The notes under the pieces: model-generated
Databases searched by the model: none
What the model was told of the DNA's origin: nothing
The model's input: only the letters and a program-made list of their open reading frames with translations
Shown here: in pieces, positions 1 through 9,634 of the stretch
Layout: each line of letters begins with the position of its first letter
Numbering within the stretch: position 1 is the stretch's first letter
Made by a program: the position numbers and the translations under genes
Origin: Leptolyngbya boryana PCC 6306
Lineage (GTDB): Bacteria > Cyanobacteriota > Cyanobacteriia > Leptolyngbyales > Leptolyngbyaceae
Length of the DNA stretch: 64,000 nucleotides
Assembly (NCBI RefSeq): GCF_000353285.1
Contig: NZ_KB731324.1
Location: 4,420,577-4,484,576 of the forward strand
Direction of reading: 5' to 3'

Positions 1-1
1 T

Positions 2-334
2 GCGAATCTGATTGCTAGTCGCAGAGACGATTTAATCAAGTTTCTCAAAGCTGCCGATCGAGGAATTAAGTTACTGAAATCGGGTGATCCGGATGCGATC
101 GCTGCTGCTGCGAGCCGACTAGGAATTAAGCCTGAAGAGTTGAAAGAACAGCTTGCAGGAATTACCTTGTTCGATATTGAAGGCAATAAAACGATTGGAT
201 TTAATCCTGAGAATCCGAATAACGCCATTAAGAGCTTTGAACTGATGGCGAAAGGGGCTTATGATTTCAAAGCCGTGCCACAGCCGCTTGATGTGAAGTC
301 GCTGTACGATGATTCGATTGTGAAGTCGCTGTAG
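2..334 (+). CDS. ABC transporter substrate-binding protein, C-terminal part (NitT/TauT type)
   Basis: The frame is open from base 2 to the stop at 332-334, so this is the last 110 residues of a gene that begins upstream of the window. The tail has alternating helices and a closing segment DVKSLYDDSIVKSL, like the end of NitT/TauT-type periplasmic binding proteins (nitrate, taurine, sulfonate, and the urea-carboxylase-linked transporter). Identity rests mainly on context: such a transporter is commonly encoded next to the DUF1989 pair and the carboxylase found downstream. It lies upstream of the guanidine riboswitch, so it may have its own promoter. The ligand (guanidine or a related nitrogen compound) is inference. 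The fragment is too short for a firm family call. Confidence 0.55.
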   Translation, partial: ANLIASRRDDLIKFLKAADRGIKLLKSGDPDAIAAAASRLGIKPEELKEQLAGITLFDIEGNKTIGFNPENPNNAIKSFELMAKGAYDFKAVPQPLDVKSLYDDSIVKSL

Positions 335-373
335 TTTGGAGCGAGCCTGTTTGAGTTCTAAGTGCTCAAAAGA

Positions 374-441
374 GTAGGGGATAGGAAGTAGGGGCTGGGG
401 AATATTTCCTTGTTAGCTCTCTACTCCCCGCTCCCCACTCC
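374..441. repeat. Intergenic G-rich/C-rich hairpin repeat
   Basis: A run of GTAGGGG-type units is followed after a short spacer by CTACTCCCCGCTCCCC, giving a long imperfect hairpin. It is one of eight related elements in the window. It sits just after the transporter gene and upstream of the riboswitch, and has no T-run to make it a clear terminator. Confidence 0.7.
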
Positions 442-570
442 TAGAAGAGAGAAGTACTTTTTAATACTGCTCTATTCCGTACATTTGAGAGGATTTACTT
501 CATTGCTTGACTTGTGCTACAAGTTTTAGCAGCATCAAACAGGTTTCAAGCTTACAGTACAAATTTGCTT

Positions 571-684
571 CTAGGGTTCCGGTTCAATGTTGAGTTGAAT
601 GGCTGGTCCAAGAGAAGCCGCTTTTCTAGAGTTGAGAACATCTTCTAGATAAGTTACACGGAGGGATAAAAGCCCGGGAGAGCC
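571..684 (+). promoter_or_regulatory. Guanidine-I (ykkC) riboswitch aptamer
   Basis: The conserved blocks of the ykkC/guanidine-I aptamer are present in order: CTAGGGTTCCG at 571-581, GGTCCAAGAGAAG at 604-616, and the 3' core ACACGGAGGGATAAAAG then CCCGGGAGA from 656 to 681. The class binds guanidinium and switches genes on. It precedes the first deiminase-type gene by about 60 bases, exactly the gene set this riboswitch class is known to control. Its 3' core overlaps a terminator stem, which explains the switch: ligand binding would hold the core in the aptamer and prevent termination. Confidence 0.93.
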
Positions 685-724
685 AACCAGCAGACTAATC
701 TTGCTGACGGCTTCCTGGGCTTTT
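671..724 (+). terminator. Riboswitch expression platform: intrinsic terminator overlapping the aptamer
   Basis: AGCCCGGGAGAGCC (671-684), part of the aptamer core, can pair with GGCTTCCTGGGCT (709-721) through about 13 pairs including two G-T pairs and one bulged A; TTTT follows at 721-724. Sequestration of the core by guanidine and by this terminator are mutually exclusive, so this should be an ON switch working by transcription termination. Confidence 0.85.
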
Positions 725-747
725 GTAGTTGCAATGAGGAACTGAGA

Positions 748-1443
748 ATGACGATCGATTCTGCACACATCACCTATGAAGAAACGATTCCAGGCGGTGC
801 CTACTGGTCACGAGTGATTCGGCGCAATGACACATTGCGGATTCTAGCTCCAGAAGGTTCGAGTGGCGTAGCGCTCTTGTGCTATAACGCGGACAATCCG
901 ATCGAGCGATACAATGCAGCGGATACCGCGAAAATTCAGTTCAATGCTTTCTTAAAGAAAGGCATGGTCATTTATTCAGACATGGGACGAATTTTGTTCT
1001 CGATCGTTGAAGATACCTGCGGTTACCATGACACTCTCGGCGGATGTAGTAACCTCGCAACCAATGCAAAGTATGGCGAAGGCGACTACAAAAATTCGCG
1101 AGACAACTTTCTGCTTGCCCTGACGAAGCGTGATCTGGGCAAAAAAGATATCATGCCGAACTTAAATCTCTTTACCCGCATTGCAGTAGAGCCAAATGGC
1201 AATCTAGTTTGGGCAAACAAAACGGCTCAACCCGGACAATACATTGATCTCAGAGCCGAGATGAATGTGCTGGTTGTCCTCTCGAATTGCCCGCATCCGC
1301 TTGATCCAAATCCAGCGTATGACCCGAAACCGATTCAAGCAACTGTCTGGAGTTCACCTGCTCCCACTGCGGATGATCTGTGCCGAACTGCGAACCCAGA
1401 AGCCAAGCGTGGCTTCCAAAATACTGATGCCGTTTTCGCGTAA
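748..1443 (+). CDS. Carboxyguanidine deiminase subunit (urea amidolyase-associated protein 1, DUF1989)
   Basis: This 231-residue DUF1989 protein carries the family signature EDTCGYHD near residue 90 and the closing LRAEMNVLVVLSNCPHP segment. The family was named UAAP1 and was later shown in other bacteria to form, with its UAAP2 partner, the enzyme that deiminates carboxyguanidine to allophanate and ammonia. The ATG at 748 has a GAGG ribosome site at 736-739. It is the first gene after the guanidine riboswitch and is followed after 18 bases by its paralogue. It starts TIDSAHITYEETIPGGAYWS, typical of UAAP1. The A/B symbol assignment is uncertain, so none is given. Confidence 0.85.
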   Translation: MTIDSAHITYEETIPGGAYWSRVIRRNDTLRILAPEGSSGVALLCYNADNPIERYNAADTAKIQFNAFLKKGMVIYSDMGRILFSIVEDTCGYHDTLGGCSNLATNAKYGEGDYKNSRDNFLLALTKRDLGKKDIMPNLNLFTRIAVEPNGNLVWANKTAQPGQYIDLRAEMNVLVVLSNCPHPLDPNPAYDPKPIQATVWSSPAPTADDLCRTANPEAKRGFQNTDAVFA

Positions 1444-1461
1444 TGTAGGAGCCTTTCAGTG

Positions 1462-2100
1462 ATGACTTCAACGATTAGTACTCAACTCGATCCCAAGCTC
1501 GCAATCTACGATCAAGTTCTTCCATCTCGCAAACCTTGGGCGAAAGTAATCAAAAAAGGACAAACCCTGCGGATTGTAGATTTAGGTGGAAATCAAGCGG
1601 TTGATTTTCTGGTCTATAATGCCGATGATACGAGCGAACGTTACAGCGCTCCAGATACCATTCGCGCCCAAGGAAATATTTTTATTACCACTGGAACAAA
1701 GCTCTACTCGAACGATGGCAATGTTCTGATGACTGTTCTCAACGATACCTGTGGTCGGCATGATACGTCGGGTGGAGCTTGTAGTTGTGAAAGTAACTCT
1801 GTGCGCTTTGGATTAGATAAAAAATGGCAACATGCTTGCGTAGAAAACTTTCTTTATGCCTTGAAAGACTACGGCATGGGCAAGCGAGACATGACGAGCA
1901 ATATCAACTTTTTCATGAATGTTCCAGTCAGTGAAGATGGAACGCTAGAAATTGTGGATGGCATTTCTGATCCTGGTAGCATCGTTGATCTACGTGCAGA
2001 AATGAATGCCCTAGTGGTGATCTCAAATTGCCCTCAAATGAATAATCCGTGTAACGGCTACAATCCAACTCCGATTCAACTCATTGTGTGGGATAGCTAG
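1462..2100 (+). CDS. Carboxyguanidine deiminase subunit (urea amidolyase-associated protein 2, DUF1989)
   Basis: A 212-residue paralogue of the preceding protein with the matching signature NDTCGRHDTSGGACS and a C-terminal VDLRAEMNALVVISNCPQMNNP block. The Cys and His residues of the signature probably bind the catalytic metal. The start is the ATG at 1462 (a GTG lies three bases before it), served by AGGAG at 1447-1451. It should act with the first subunit in cytosolic conversion of carboxyguanidine to allophanate. The gene is followed by a hairpin repeat within the operon before the carboxylase gene. Confidence 0.85.
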   Translation: MTSTISTQLDPKLAIYDQVLPSRKPWAKVIKKGQTLRIVDLGGNQAVDFLVYNADDTSERYSAPDTIRAQGNIFITTGTKLYSNDGNVLMTVLNDTCGRHDTSGGACSCESNSVRFGLDKKWQHACVENFLYALKDYGMGKRDMTSNINFFMNVPVSEDGTLEIVDGISDPGSIVDLRAEMNALVVISNCPQMNNPCNGYNPTPIQLIVWDS

Positions 2101-2125
2101 TGATCGGGCAGATTTGCTATGAAGG

Positions 2126-2190
2126 GTAGGGGAATAGGGGAATAGGGGAAACACTAGAAATGATTCTTGCTCCCCACTCCCCACCTCCCC
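2126..2190. repeat. Intergenic G-rich/C-rich hairpin repeat
   Basis: Three AGGGGAAT-type units are answered by CTCCCCACTCCCCACCTCCCC. This copy lies inside the guanidine operon, between the second deiminase gene and the carboxylase gene, so it may affect mRNA stability or expression ratio. No T-run follows. Confidence 0.7.
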
Positions 2191-2248
2191 AATATGACTA
2201 ACTCCTAGAGCCACAATTTCTATCCCCCTTACCCTACAAGTGCCTTTT

Positions 2249-5200
2249 ATGTTTCAAAAAATTCTGATCGCCAATCGCGGAGAGATTGCTTGCCGGATTA
2301 TTCGGACGCTCGATCGCTTAAATATTGCTTCAGTTGCCGTCTATTCGGAAGCAGATCAATATGCTCGGCATGTCGCGATCGCAACTGAAGCCGTGGCGAT
2401 TGGTTCTGCATCCGCAGCAGATAGCTATCTGAGATGGGATCGAATTCTCGAAGCAGCAAAACAAACAGGCGCAGAAGCAATTCACCCAGGCTATGGCTTT
2501 TTGAGCGAAAATGCTGAATTTGCAGAAGCTTGTGCAGCAGTAGGAATTGTCTTTATTGGGCCGACTCCTGCACAGATGCGAAGCTTTGGGCTGAAGCATA
2601 CTGCACGTGAACTTGCGGCTCAGAATCAAGTGCCTTTGCTTCCGGGTACTTCGCTTCTCGAAAATGTTGAACAAGCACAAGCTGAAGCTGAGAAAATTGG
2701 CTACCCAGTCATGCTCAAAAGCACGGCAGGAGGAGGGGGAATTGGATTACAGCTTTGCCACAGTCAAGATCAACTGGCGGAATTGTTTCAAACGGTACAA
2801 CGCCTCAGTCAAAACAACTTTAAGCAAAGCGGAATTTATCTAGAACGCTATGTCCAAAAAGCGCGACATATTGAGGTACAAATTTTTGGCGATGGGCAAG
2901 GGCAAGTGATTGCACTCGGCGATCGCGATTGTTCAGTGCAACGTCGTAATCAGAAAGTCATCGAAGAAACACCCTGTCCTGGAATTAGTGACGCTCTTCG
3001 CCAACAGCTATATGAAGCAGCATTGCGGCTCACAAAAGCGATCGATTATCAATCCGCTGGAACCGTTGAGTTTGTCTTTGATGTCGATCGACAAGAGTTT
3101 TACTTTCTTGAAGTCAATACTCGTCTGCAAGTCGAACATGGCGTGACTGAAGAAGTGACAGGCGTTGATCTGGTTGAATGGATGATTCGGCTCGCAGCAG
3201 GCGATCGCAGTTTTCTAGAAAATTACCAACCGCAAACAGAAGGACATTCGATTCAGGTGCGTCTCTATGCTGAAGATCCAGGTAAAAACTTTCAGCCGAG
3301 TTCTGGGATCTTAACTGAAGTCAAATTTCCAGAAACCGTTCGATGTGATACTTGGATCGATCGCGGGACAGAAATTACTCCCTACTATGATCCGTTAATT
3401 GCAAAACTGATTACTCATGCAGAATCGCGAGAAAGCGCGATCGCTCAACTCAAATCCGCATTAGATCAATCTACTGTTGCAGGCATTGAGACAAATCTCG
3501 ACTTTTTGCGCCAAATTCTAGCAAGTTCAACCTTTGCCGCAGCAGATCTCAGTACTCGGTTTCTCGATTCGTTTGAGTACTTGCCCAACTCGATCGAAGT
3601 TCTACAACCCGGAACCTTTAGCACAATTCAAGATTATCCGGGTCGCATGGGCTATTGGAATGTTGGTGTTCCTCCTTCGGGACCGATGGATCATCTTGCT
3701 TTTCGCTTAGCCAATCGGTTAGTTGGAAATTCTGAATCTTGTGCTGCACTAGAACTTACTGTTACAGGGCCTACCTTACGATTCAACTGTAATACTGTCA
3801 TTTGCTTAACAGGTGCGCCAATGCGCGCAGAGCTAGATGGGGTTGCGATTCCGTTTTGGTCGGCGATTCCAGTTGCAGCAGGAAATACTCTGAAACTGAG
3901 TACGATCGAGGGAGCAGGGACACGTACCTATCTTGCGGTACAGAACGGATTTGATGTTCCAGATTATCTCGGCAGTAAATCAACTTTTACGTTAGGTAAA
4001 TTTGGCGGGCACTGCGGCAGAGTTCTGCGAATTGGAGATATTCTCAAACTGAATGTACCGGATGAGCCTGCTCGTTGCCATTCGCTACCAACCGAGCTTA
4101 TCCCGACTTACACTCACAACTGGGAAATCGGAGTGCTTTATGGGCCTCATGGTGCGCCGGATTTCTTTACTGATGATGATATTGAAATGCTCTTTTCAAC
4201 CGACTGGGAAGTGCATTACAACTCTGCTCGAACCGGAGTGAGATTGATCGGCCCGAAACCCCAATGGGCGCGTCAGGATGGCGGTGAAGCGGGATTGCAT
4301 CCGTCGAATATTCATGACAATGCTTATGCGATCGGGACAATTGACTTCACGGGAGACATGCCGATTATTCTCGGCCCCGATGGGCCTAGCCTCGGCGGGT
4401 TTGTCTGTCCAGCAACGATCGTTCAAGCTGAACTTTGGAAAATGGGACAGCTTAAACCGGGTGATAAAGTTCGTTTCAAACGTTTATCGCTTGCAGAAGC
4501 AATTCAAAAAGAACAGGTTCAAGATCAAGAAATTAATACCTTAAAACCGCAAAAAGTTGACCCTGTTCACTCATCAGAGCCAGACAGTGCGATTCTGCAT
4601 GAAATTTCCGGATCTGCTGAGAAAATTGCGGTGAAGTATCGCAGGTCAGGAGATAAGTATCTACTCGTCGAATATGGCCCGCTTGTGCTCGATCTCAATC
4701 TACGGTTTCATGTTCATGCGTTGATGAACTGGTTACTCGATCATCCTCAACTCGGAATTTTAGATCTGACACCTGGAATTCGATCGCTACAAATTCACTA
4801 CGATAATCGTGTTTTACCTCTACAAACATTACTGTCTATATTGATTGCCGCAGAGGGTGAGCTTCCTTCGATCGATGAAATGGAAGTCCCAACTCGGATT
4901 GTTTATCTGCCGCTCTCTTGGGATGACGACTCGACCCAACTCGCGATCGAGAAATATGTCCGATCTGTCAATCCTCATGCTCCTTGGTGTCCGAGTAACA
5001 TCGAATTTATCCGGCGCATCAATGGCTTAGATACGATCGAGCAAGTTCGCGAGATTGTATTTAACGCAAGCTATTTAGTCATGGGCTTAGGTGATGTTTA
5101 CTTAGGTGCTCCAGTTGCTACGCCGATTGATCCTCGACATCGGCTCGTGACTACAAAGTACAATCCTGCTCGAACTTGGACACCCGAGAATGCTGTTGGA

Positions 5201-5845
5201 ATTGGTGGAGCCTATCTCTGTGTCTATGGCATGGAAGGACCTGGAGGCTATCAATTTGTGGGGCGAACCATCCAAATGTGGAATACCTTCCACGAAACCA
5301 CAGAATTTGAGCCAGGTAAACCTTGGCTGCTGCGCTTCTTTGATCAAATTCGCTTCTATCCAGTTTCGCCTGCTGAACTCTTACAATTCCGGCAAGACTT
5401 TATTCATGGCAGAGTTCACCTCAGAATCGAAGAGGAAACCTTCAATCTCAAGCAGTACAATGAGTTTCTCCAATCGATTGCTACTGAAACGACTCAATTT
5501 AAATCGATTCAGCAAGCTGCTTTTGAGGCAGAACGCGATCGCTGGGCAGCAAATCCTCTTTTGAATCAAGTTGTTGAGGATGAAGACGTTGCGATCGCAG
5601 AACAAACATTTGAGCTACCTCCCGATAGCGAAGCTGTCATTGCCCAAGTTCCAGCAAATGTCTGGCAGATTGTTGTTGAGAAAGATGCGATCGTTAAAGT
5701 GGGCGATCGCTTAGTCATTCTCGAATCGATGAAAATGGAGATTGCCATTACTGCGCCTGTGGATGGCGTTGTATCTGAAATCTTCTGCACTGAAGGGCAG
5801 ATGGTATCCGTTGGGCAAATGCTTTGTGTGATTACATCCGGTTGA
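2249..5845 (+). CDS. Biotin-dependent guanidine/urea carboxylase
   Basis: This 1198-residue multidomain enzyme begins [16 protein letters not shown], the start of a biotin carboxylase domain (about 1-450), continues with the allophanate-hydrolase-subunit (KipA/KipI-like) carboxyltransferase regions (about 455-1030), and ends in a biotin carrier domain whose ESMKMEI motif places the biotinyl lysine at residue 1162. This is the domain order of bacterial urea carboxylase. With a guanidine riboswitch and both DUF1989 genes upstream, the physiological substrate is more likely guanidine, giving carboxyguanidine using ATP and bicarbonate. The ATG at 2249 is preferred; an in-frame GTG at 2240 would add three residues, and neither has a clear ribosome site. 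No allophanate hydrolase follows. Confidence 0.88.
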   Translation: MFQKILIANRGEIACRIIRTLDRLNIASVAVYSEADQYARHVAIATEAVAIGSASAADSYLRWDRILEAAKQTGAEAIHPGYGFLSENAEFAEACAAVGIVFIGPTPAQMRSFGLKHTARELAAQNQVPLLPGTSLLENVEQAQAEAEKIGYPVMLKSTAGGGGIGLQLCHSQDQLAELFQTVQRLSQNNFKQSGIYLERYVQKARHIEVQIFGDGQGQVIALGDRDCSVQRRNQKVIEETPCPGISDALRQQLYEAALRLTKAIDYQSAGTVEFVFDVDRQEFYFLEVNTRLQVEHGVTEEVTGVDLVEWMIRLAAGDRSFLENYQPQTEGHSIQVRLYAEDPGKNFQPSSGILTEVKFPETVRCDTWIDRGTEITPYYDPLIAKLITHAESRESAIAQLKSALDQSTVAGIETNLDFLRQILASSTFAAADLSTRFLDSFEYLPNSIEVLQPGTFSTIQDYPGRMGYWNVGVPPSGPMDHLAFRLANRLVGNSESCAALELTVTGPTLRFNCNTVICLTGAPMRAELDGVAIPFWSAIPVAAGNTLKLSTIEGAGTRTYLAVQNGFDVPDYLGSKSTFTLGKFGGHCGRVLRIGDILKLNVPDEPARCHSLPTELIPTYTHNWEIGVLYGPHGAPDFFTDDDIEMLFSTDWEVHYNSARTGVRLIGPKPQWARQDGGEAGLHPSNIHDNAYAIGTIDFTGDMPIILGPDGPSLGGFVCPATIVQAELWKMGQLKPGDKVRFKRLSLAEAIQKEQVQDQEINTLKPQKVDPVHSSEPDSAILHEISGSAEKIAVKYRRSGDKYLLVEYGPLVLDLNLRFHVHALMNWLLDHPQLGILDLTPGIRSLQIHYDNRVLPLQTLLSILIAAEGELPSIDEMEVPTRIVYLPLSWDDDSTQLAIEKYVRSVNPHAPWCPSNIEFIRRINGLDTIEQVREIVFNASYLVMGLGDVYLGAPVATPIDPRHRLVTTKYNPARTWTPENAVGIGGAYLCVYGMEGPGGYQFVGRTIQMWNTFHETTEFEPGKPWLLRFFDQIRFYPVSPAELLQFRQDFIHGRVHLRIEEETFNLKQYNEFLQSIATETTQFKSIQQAAFEAERDRWAANPLLNQVVEDEDVAIAEQTFELPPDSEAVIAQVPANVWQIVVEKDAIVKVGDRLVILESMKMEIAITAPVDGVVSEIFCTEGQMVSVGQMLCVITSG

Positions 5846-5894
5846 TCAACCTGCACAATTCAGACGCAATCTGATAAGAGCAACTCGCACTGGA

Positions 5895-6311
5895 TTACTG
5901 CTTGAGTAATGATGCGCCAGGTTGTTCTTCTGGATCACGGGTATACCAATATGCCCAAGCTAGTAAAACGGCTTGCAGGGGCAGTCTTGCCCAGTATAAA
6001 AATTGGCTGTGAGGAATGCCATCGATTTGAATATCGTGCACTGCCAAGTAGATGTTAGCGGGAAACACAGCAATAAATAGGGAAATTAAACCCCAAGCGG
6101 CAGCAACAGAGAGCCAAGGAATCAGTAAACCAATGCCACCTAAAATTTCAAAAAAGCCGCTGACATACACTGAAGGAAAAGCAGGAAATACAGGAGGGAC
6201 AATGCGAGCGTATTGTTCTGCGCTCACAAAATGTGTGATACCTATAATAATCAGAGAAACAGCGAGGATGCCTCGAAGGATCTCTTTACGCCGAATTGGT
6301 TTAATGTTCAT
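5895..6311 (-). CDS. DoxX family membrane protein
   Basis: This 138-residue protein has four hydrophobic segments (about residues 11-28, 47-67, 69-90 and 105-125) and the pattern GITHFVSAEQYARIVPPVFP then GFFEILGGIGLLIPW, typical of DoxX/DoxD-like membrane proteins in the inner membrane. Function is unknown in most members; some take part in redox homeostasis. It faces the end of the carboxylase gene and is transcribed alone. Confidence 0.75.
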   Translation of the reverse strand: MNIKPIRRKEILRGILAVSLIIIGITHFVSAEQYARIVPPVFPAFPSVYVSGFFEILGGIGLLIPWLSVAAAWGLISLFIAVFPANIYLAVHDIQIDGIPHSQFLYWARLPLQAVLLAWAYWYTRDPEEQPGASLLKQ

Positions 6312-6512
6312 ACTTTAAAGCAAGAGAGAAGTACGCGGACATCATAGTCGAGCGTTTAGAGCGATCGCGTCTGCCTAGAGATAGCGCGATCGCTGTTCTA
6401 GAGTCTCAAATGAGGTAGAAATTGCTGAGCAGGGCGACTTGTCAGAAGACTTTGCATATCTCCCCAATTGTGCTCGTGTACAAGAATGTACACCTATGAA
6501 TTTGGAGAATTG

Positions 6513-6725
6513 ATGATGCTTTATGAGTCTTTCGAGCGCTTGGCTTTCGCGATCGCGCTTTTAGGAGTTGTGATGTTACATGCAGCCTCTGTTCGAGCTA
6601 ATGAGCGAACCTCTAATGCTGCTCAAGAACGGAAAGATAGCTCAGTTATATTGAGCAATGGCTCGGTCAGTTTGAATCCGCAACCGGAACCCCCTGGAAG
6701 CAGAGGAGGAGGTTCAAATGATTAA
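6513..6725 (+). CDS. Small secreted protein with LNPQPEPPG motif
   Basis: A 70-residue protein starting MMLYESFERL, with GGAGAA at 6504-6509 fixing the start at 6513 or 6516. Residues 10-28 form a signal-like hydrophobic stretch ending ASVRAN. The mature part is short and polar and ends SVSLNPQPEPPGSRGGGSND. The LNPQPxPP motif recurs near the C-terminus of many small uncharacterised bacterial proteins; its function is not known. The next gene, a lipoprotein, follows after 45 bases in the same direction. Confidence 0.5.
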   Translation: MMLYESFERLAFAIALLGVVMLHAASVRANERTSNAAQERKDSSVILSNGSVSLNPQPEPPGSRGGGSND

Positions 6726-6770
6726 TTCGCTACAATGTTGTTCTAGCTCTCAAATCAGTCTGCTCTGTGT

Positions 6771-7277
6771 ATGAAATTTCGGGTTGTGCGAATCAGCGCT
6801 GTCATCTTGATGCTCAGCAGTTGCGCTGGACAAAACGGGCTGATTCCACAAACTCGGTGTAAAACCGCAGTCGCGATCGCGACCCAAACCTGGACAGTAA
6901 ATTACTACATCAATAAAACCAGTGGCGGTTTGAACACGCAACGAATTCAAACCTTTCAGAGCAACACGATTACCAATCTGAACGGTGAGAAGCCTGTTGA
7001 TGCAGTTTCCGTTGATGATAACGGGGTAGGGTGGGGTGCAATTCCTCCACGCCCGACTGCTGATGAAGTTGATCAGCGTCGTGATATTCAGGAACGTAAT
7101 GATCCGCCTCAATTACAGCGATCGGTGACGTATCAATTGCAATGTGAGAATGGAACACTTTCAACGGATGCACTCACCTATCGAGAAGCAGCGAGAGCAA
7201 TTCGATCAGGGCAGGATGTGAGAGCTAGCTACATCGGAAATCGCCTGATGAAGATTGAATCTCGTGATTCTCGTTAA
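6771..7277 (+). CDS. Predicted lipoprotein, unknown function
   Basis: A 168-residue protein with a classical lipobox: basic start KFRVVR, hydrophobic core AVILML and LSSC (Cys at about residue 18). The mature part is hydrophilic, with Thr/Asn-rich strands and a pair of possible disulfide Cys residues. No family is recognised. It lies downstream of the small LNPQPEPPG protein and converges on the next gene, leaving 11 bases between stop codons. Confidence 0.6.
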   Translation: MKFRVVRISAVILMLSSCAGQNGLIPQTRCKTAVAIATQTWTVNYYINKTSGGLNTQRIQTFQSNTITNLNGEKPVDAVSVDDNGVGWGAIPPRPTADEVDQRRDIQERNDPPQLQRSVTYQLQCENGTLSTDALTYREAARAIRSGQDVRASYIGNRLMKIESRDSR

Positions 7278-7288
7278 CTTAAATGGAT

Positions 7289-7840
7289 TCAATCAGGTTG
7301 AGTAGGAGCGGACTGATTAGGATTGGGTGTGTTATTTGGCGGCTGATTGTTGCCTTGACACATAAAAAAGCCTAAAGCGATTAAAAGACCAATCACTCCA
7401 AGTACAACTTTATAGGGTGGTGTTTGAGGCTGAGATGTCGGTGTTACTCTTTGAATTGAGGTCGATGGCTCCGATTTCTCCACAGAGGTCGGGGTTGTTG
7501 CTTTTCTATTCCTTCTTACCTCTGAAGGTGCTCCTACCCAAACTGCGGAACGTTCGCCCTTTTGATTAACGCAATAGACTGCCTGATCGTCCCACAGGGG
7601 GTTTTCGGTCTGAGTTGAGATATCGACCCATGTGGGTGTAACGCGTGGGGGAAAAATAGAAGCTGATCTTCCATGAAGGACATCATTAATATCGAAAGGT
7701 GGATGGAGCACCGGAGGAACATAACTCGTTTCTCCTAAGTTCTGATTGATTTCAGATCGCTCTCGTTGCAAATCTTCAATCTGCTTATCGATCGCTTGTC
7801 TTCTCGAACGTAGGTACGAATTCCAATCAAAGTATTTCAT
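7289..7840 (-). CDS. Hypothetical protein with coiled coil and C-terminal membrane anchor
   Basis: This 183-residue protein begins with a charged helix (YLRSRRQAIDKQIEDLQRERSEIN, about residues 9-32) likely to form a coiled coil. The middle is Pro/Thr-rich and disordered. A single hydrophobic segment, KVVLGVIGLLIALGFFMC (about residues 144-161), is followed by a short Asn/Pro-rich tail. A tail-anchored membrane protein is the simplest reading. No family is recognised. Confidence 0.5.
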   Translation of the reverse strand: MKYFDWNSYLRSRRQAIDKQIEDLQRERSEINQNLGETSYVPPVLHPPFDINDVLHGRSASIFPPRVTPTWVDISTQTENPLWDDQAVYCVNQKGERSAVWVGAPSEVRRNRKATTPTSVEKSEPSTSIQRVTPTSQPQTPPYKVVLGVIGLLIALGFFMCQGNNQPPNNTPNPNQSAPTQPD

Positions 7841-8096
7841 ATCTCTCTGCCCCTGATCATTGTTGAGAGACTTATTACCTTCAGAGTATCAGACTCCTCA
7901 ATGGCTGAAAGACTGTCGTAATGAAATGAAAGATCGAGAATTGATAGCGAATACGAAAATACTGAAGCTAGCAGAGCGGTAGATAAATGGACTACACCTA
8001 TGAAGCAGATTAGCAAAACTCAATCGTAGCAAACATGGTAGCGTAGGGGTATAGCCCCCTACCTTCCTCTAGTTCAGGCATCAGATTTACTATTTT

Positions 8097-9602
8097 CTAC
8101 CTTCGGCTTTTCGCTCGCTTCGGAGTCGATCGCTCAACTGCCGCATTATAAATGCTCTCATTCGCTTGAGCCGACTTAAACAAATCGACGATCGGGCGCG
8201 GATAGTCTACTCCAATGCGTACCTGAAATCGCTGCTGCTCAACGGGTAGTAACTTCCAAGGCTCATGTACCTTCGCTGCCGGAACATCCTTCAATGCAGG
8301 CAGCCAATGTTTCACATAAGACCCATCTGGATCGTAGTCCTTTGACTGCTTGATGATGTTAAAAAACCGAAATCCCCGCGCATCATTTCCCACGCCTGCG
8401 TTATAGTTCCAATTTCCCCAGTTACTACATACGTCATAGTCAATCAAAATTGATTCAAACCATTCAGCGCCCCACTGCCAATTGATACCCAGATTCTTGG
8501 TTAGAAAACTAGCAACATTCTGCCGTCCCCGATTCGACATAAATCCAGTTGTAGCAATCTCTTGCATGTTGGCATCAATGAGTGGAAATCCAGTGTTCCC
8601 AGTTCGCCAAAGTTCAAAGCGATCGACATCATCTTTCCACGGAATCGAGACTCCCAGTAAGCCCGATTGATAAAAAATCTGATTGCCATGCTTCGCGCAG
8701 ATAAATCGGAAAAAGTCCCGCCACAACAGTTCAAAAATTAACCAGTACGTTGAATCATTGCGAACGCGCTGAGATTCATAGTCCTGAACTTGCGAATAGA
8801 TGTAACGCGGGGACAGACAGCCTAATGCTAACCAAGCTGAGAATTTTGACGAATAATCCACTCCTAGCATTCCATTACGCGTCTCTTTGTAAGCCTTTAA
8901 AGCATCTTGCTTCCAAAAATATTCTGCTAACCGAGCTTTCCCTGCCGTTTCTCCACCCTGGTAAGGAATCATCCCTCTAGGGTCACGTTGAGGCGGTTCT
9001 AGTCCTAACTCTTCTAAAGTTGGAATTTCACCTCGATCGATATCGGGCAATTCTGCTAATCGTTCAGGCGTGGGAAACATTTCATTGACAGTCGCAGACT
9101 TCTCAACGCCTTTGCGAAAGTTCGTGAATAGCTCTGGAATTTCCCCGATTGCAAACGGCAAATCATCGGGATGATAAAGCGTCATTCCCCAAAATGCTTG
9201 TATCGAAGTCTCGATCGCTTTTAATGCTTCTCTGAGGTTGTCTTCAACCTGTGTCTCTTCTGAAGTAACTTCGTGATAGTAATAAACGGACTCTACTGCT
9301 AATGCTTTGGCGATCGCGGGAATCATTTCTTCTGCTTTTCCCTGCCGAATGAGCAAATCACTCCCCAGCGATCGTAAATTCTGCCGCAAATCGGCGACGC
9401 TCTCTAACAAAAACTGCGCCCGAAATGCTCCAGTTTTCGGAAATCCGTAAGGAGTTGTACCAAACTGCCTCGGTTCAAAACAGTAAACGGGAATCACCGT
9501 TGCCCCTGAACGAATCGCTTTCATCAACGGTTCATGATCATGCACCCGTAAATCATTGCGATACCACATAATAATCCGCTTCTCTGCCACGATCGATTCC
9601 AT
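8097..9602 (-). CDS. DASH-type cryptochrome / photolyase
   Basis: A 501-residue flavoprotein of the cryptochrome/photolyase family. The N-terminal photolyase alpha/beta domain (IIMWYRNDLRVHDHEPL) is followed by the FAD-binding region with TYWLIFELLWRDFFRF, NRGRQNVASFL and DYDVCSNWGNW, the pattern of DASH cryptochromes, which repair UV-induced pyrimidine dimers mainly in single-stranded DNA and may have signalling roles. The length matches the DASH class (about 490-520). The gene is transcribed leftward; the YggT gene to its right ends at an intrinsic terminator, so it has its own promoter. Confidence 0.85.
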   Translation of the reverse strand: MESIVAEKRIIMWYRNDLRVHDHEPLMKAIRSGATVIPVYCFEPRQFGTTPYGFPKTGAFRAQFLLESVADLRQNLRSLGSDLLIRQGKAEEMIPAIAKALAVESVYYYHEVTSEETQVEDNLREALKAIETSIQAFWGMTLYHPDDLPFAIGEIPELFTNFRKGVEKSATVNEMFPTPERLAELPDIDRGEIPTLEELGLEPPQRDPRGMIPYQGGETAGKARLAEYFWKQDALKAYKETRNGMLGVDYSSKFSAWLALGCLSPRYIYSQVQDYESQRVRNDSTYWLIFELLWRDFFRFICAKHGNQIFYQSGLLGVSIPWKDDVDRFELWRTGNTGFPLIDANMQEIATTGFMSNRGRQNVASFLTKNLGINWQWGAEWFESILIDYDVCSNWGNWNYNAGVGNDARGFRFFNIIKQSKDYDPDGSYVKHWLPALKDVPAAKVHEPWKLLPVEQQRFQVRIGVDYPRPIVDLFKSAQANESIYNAAVERSTPKRAKSRR

Positions 9603-9634
9603 AACGCTTCACGCTCGATCGTAACGTTTTTTAA

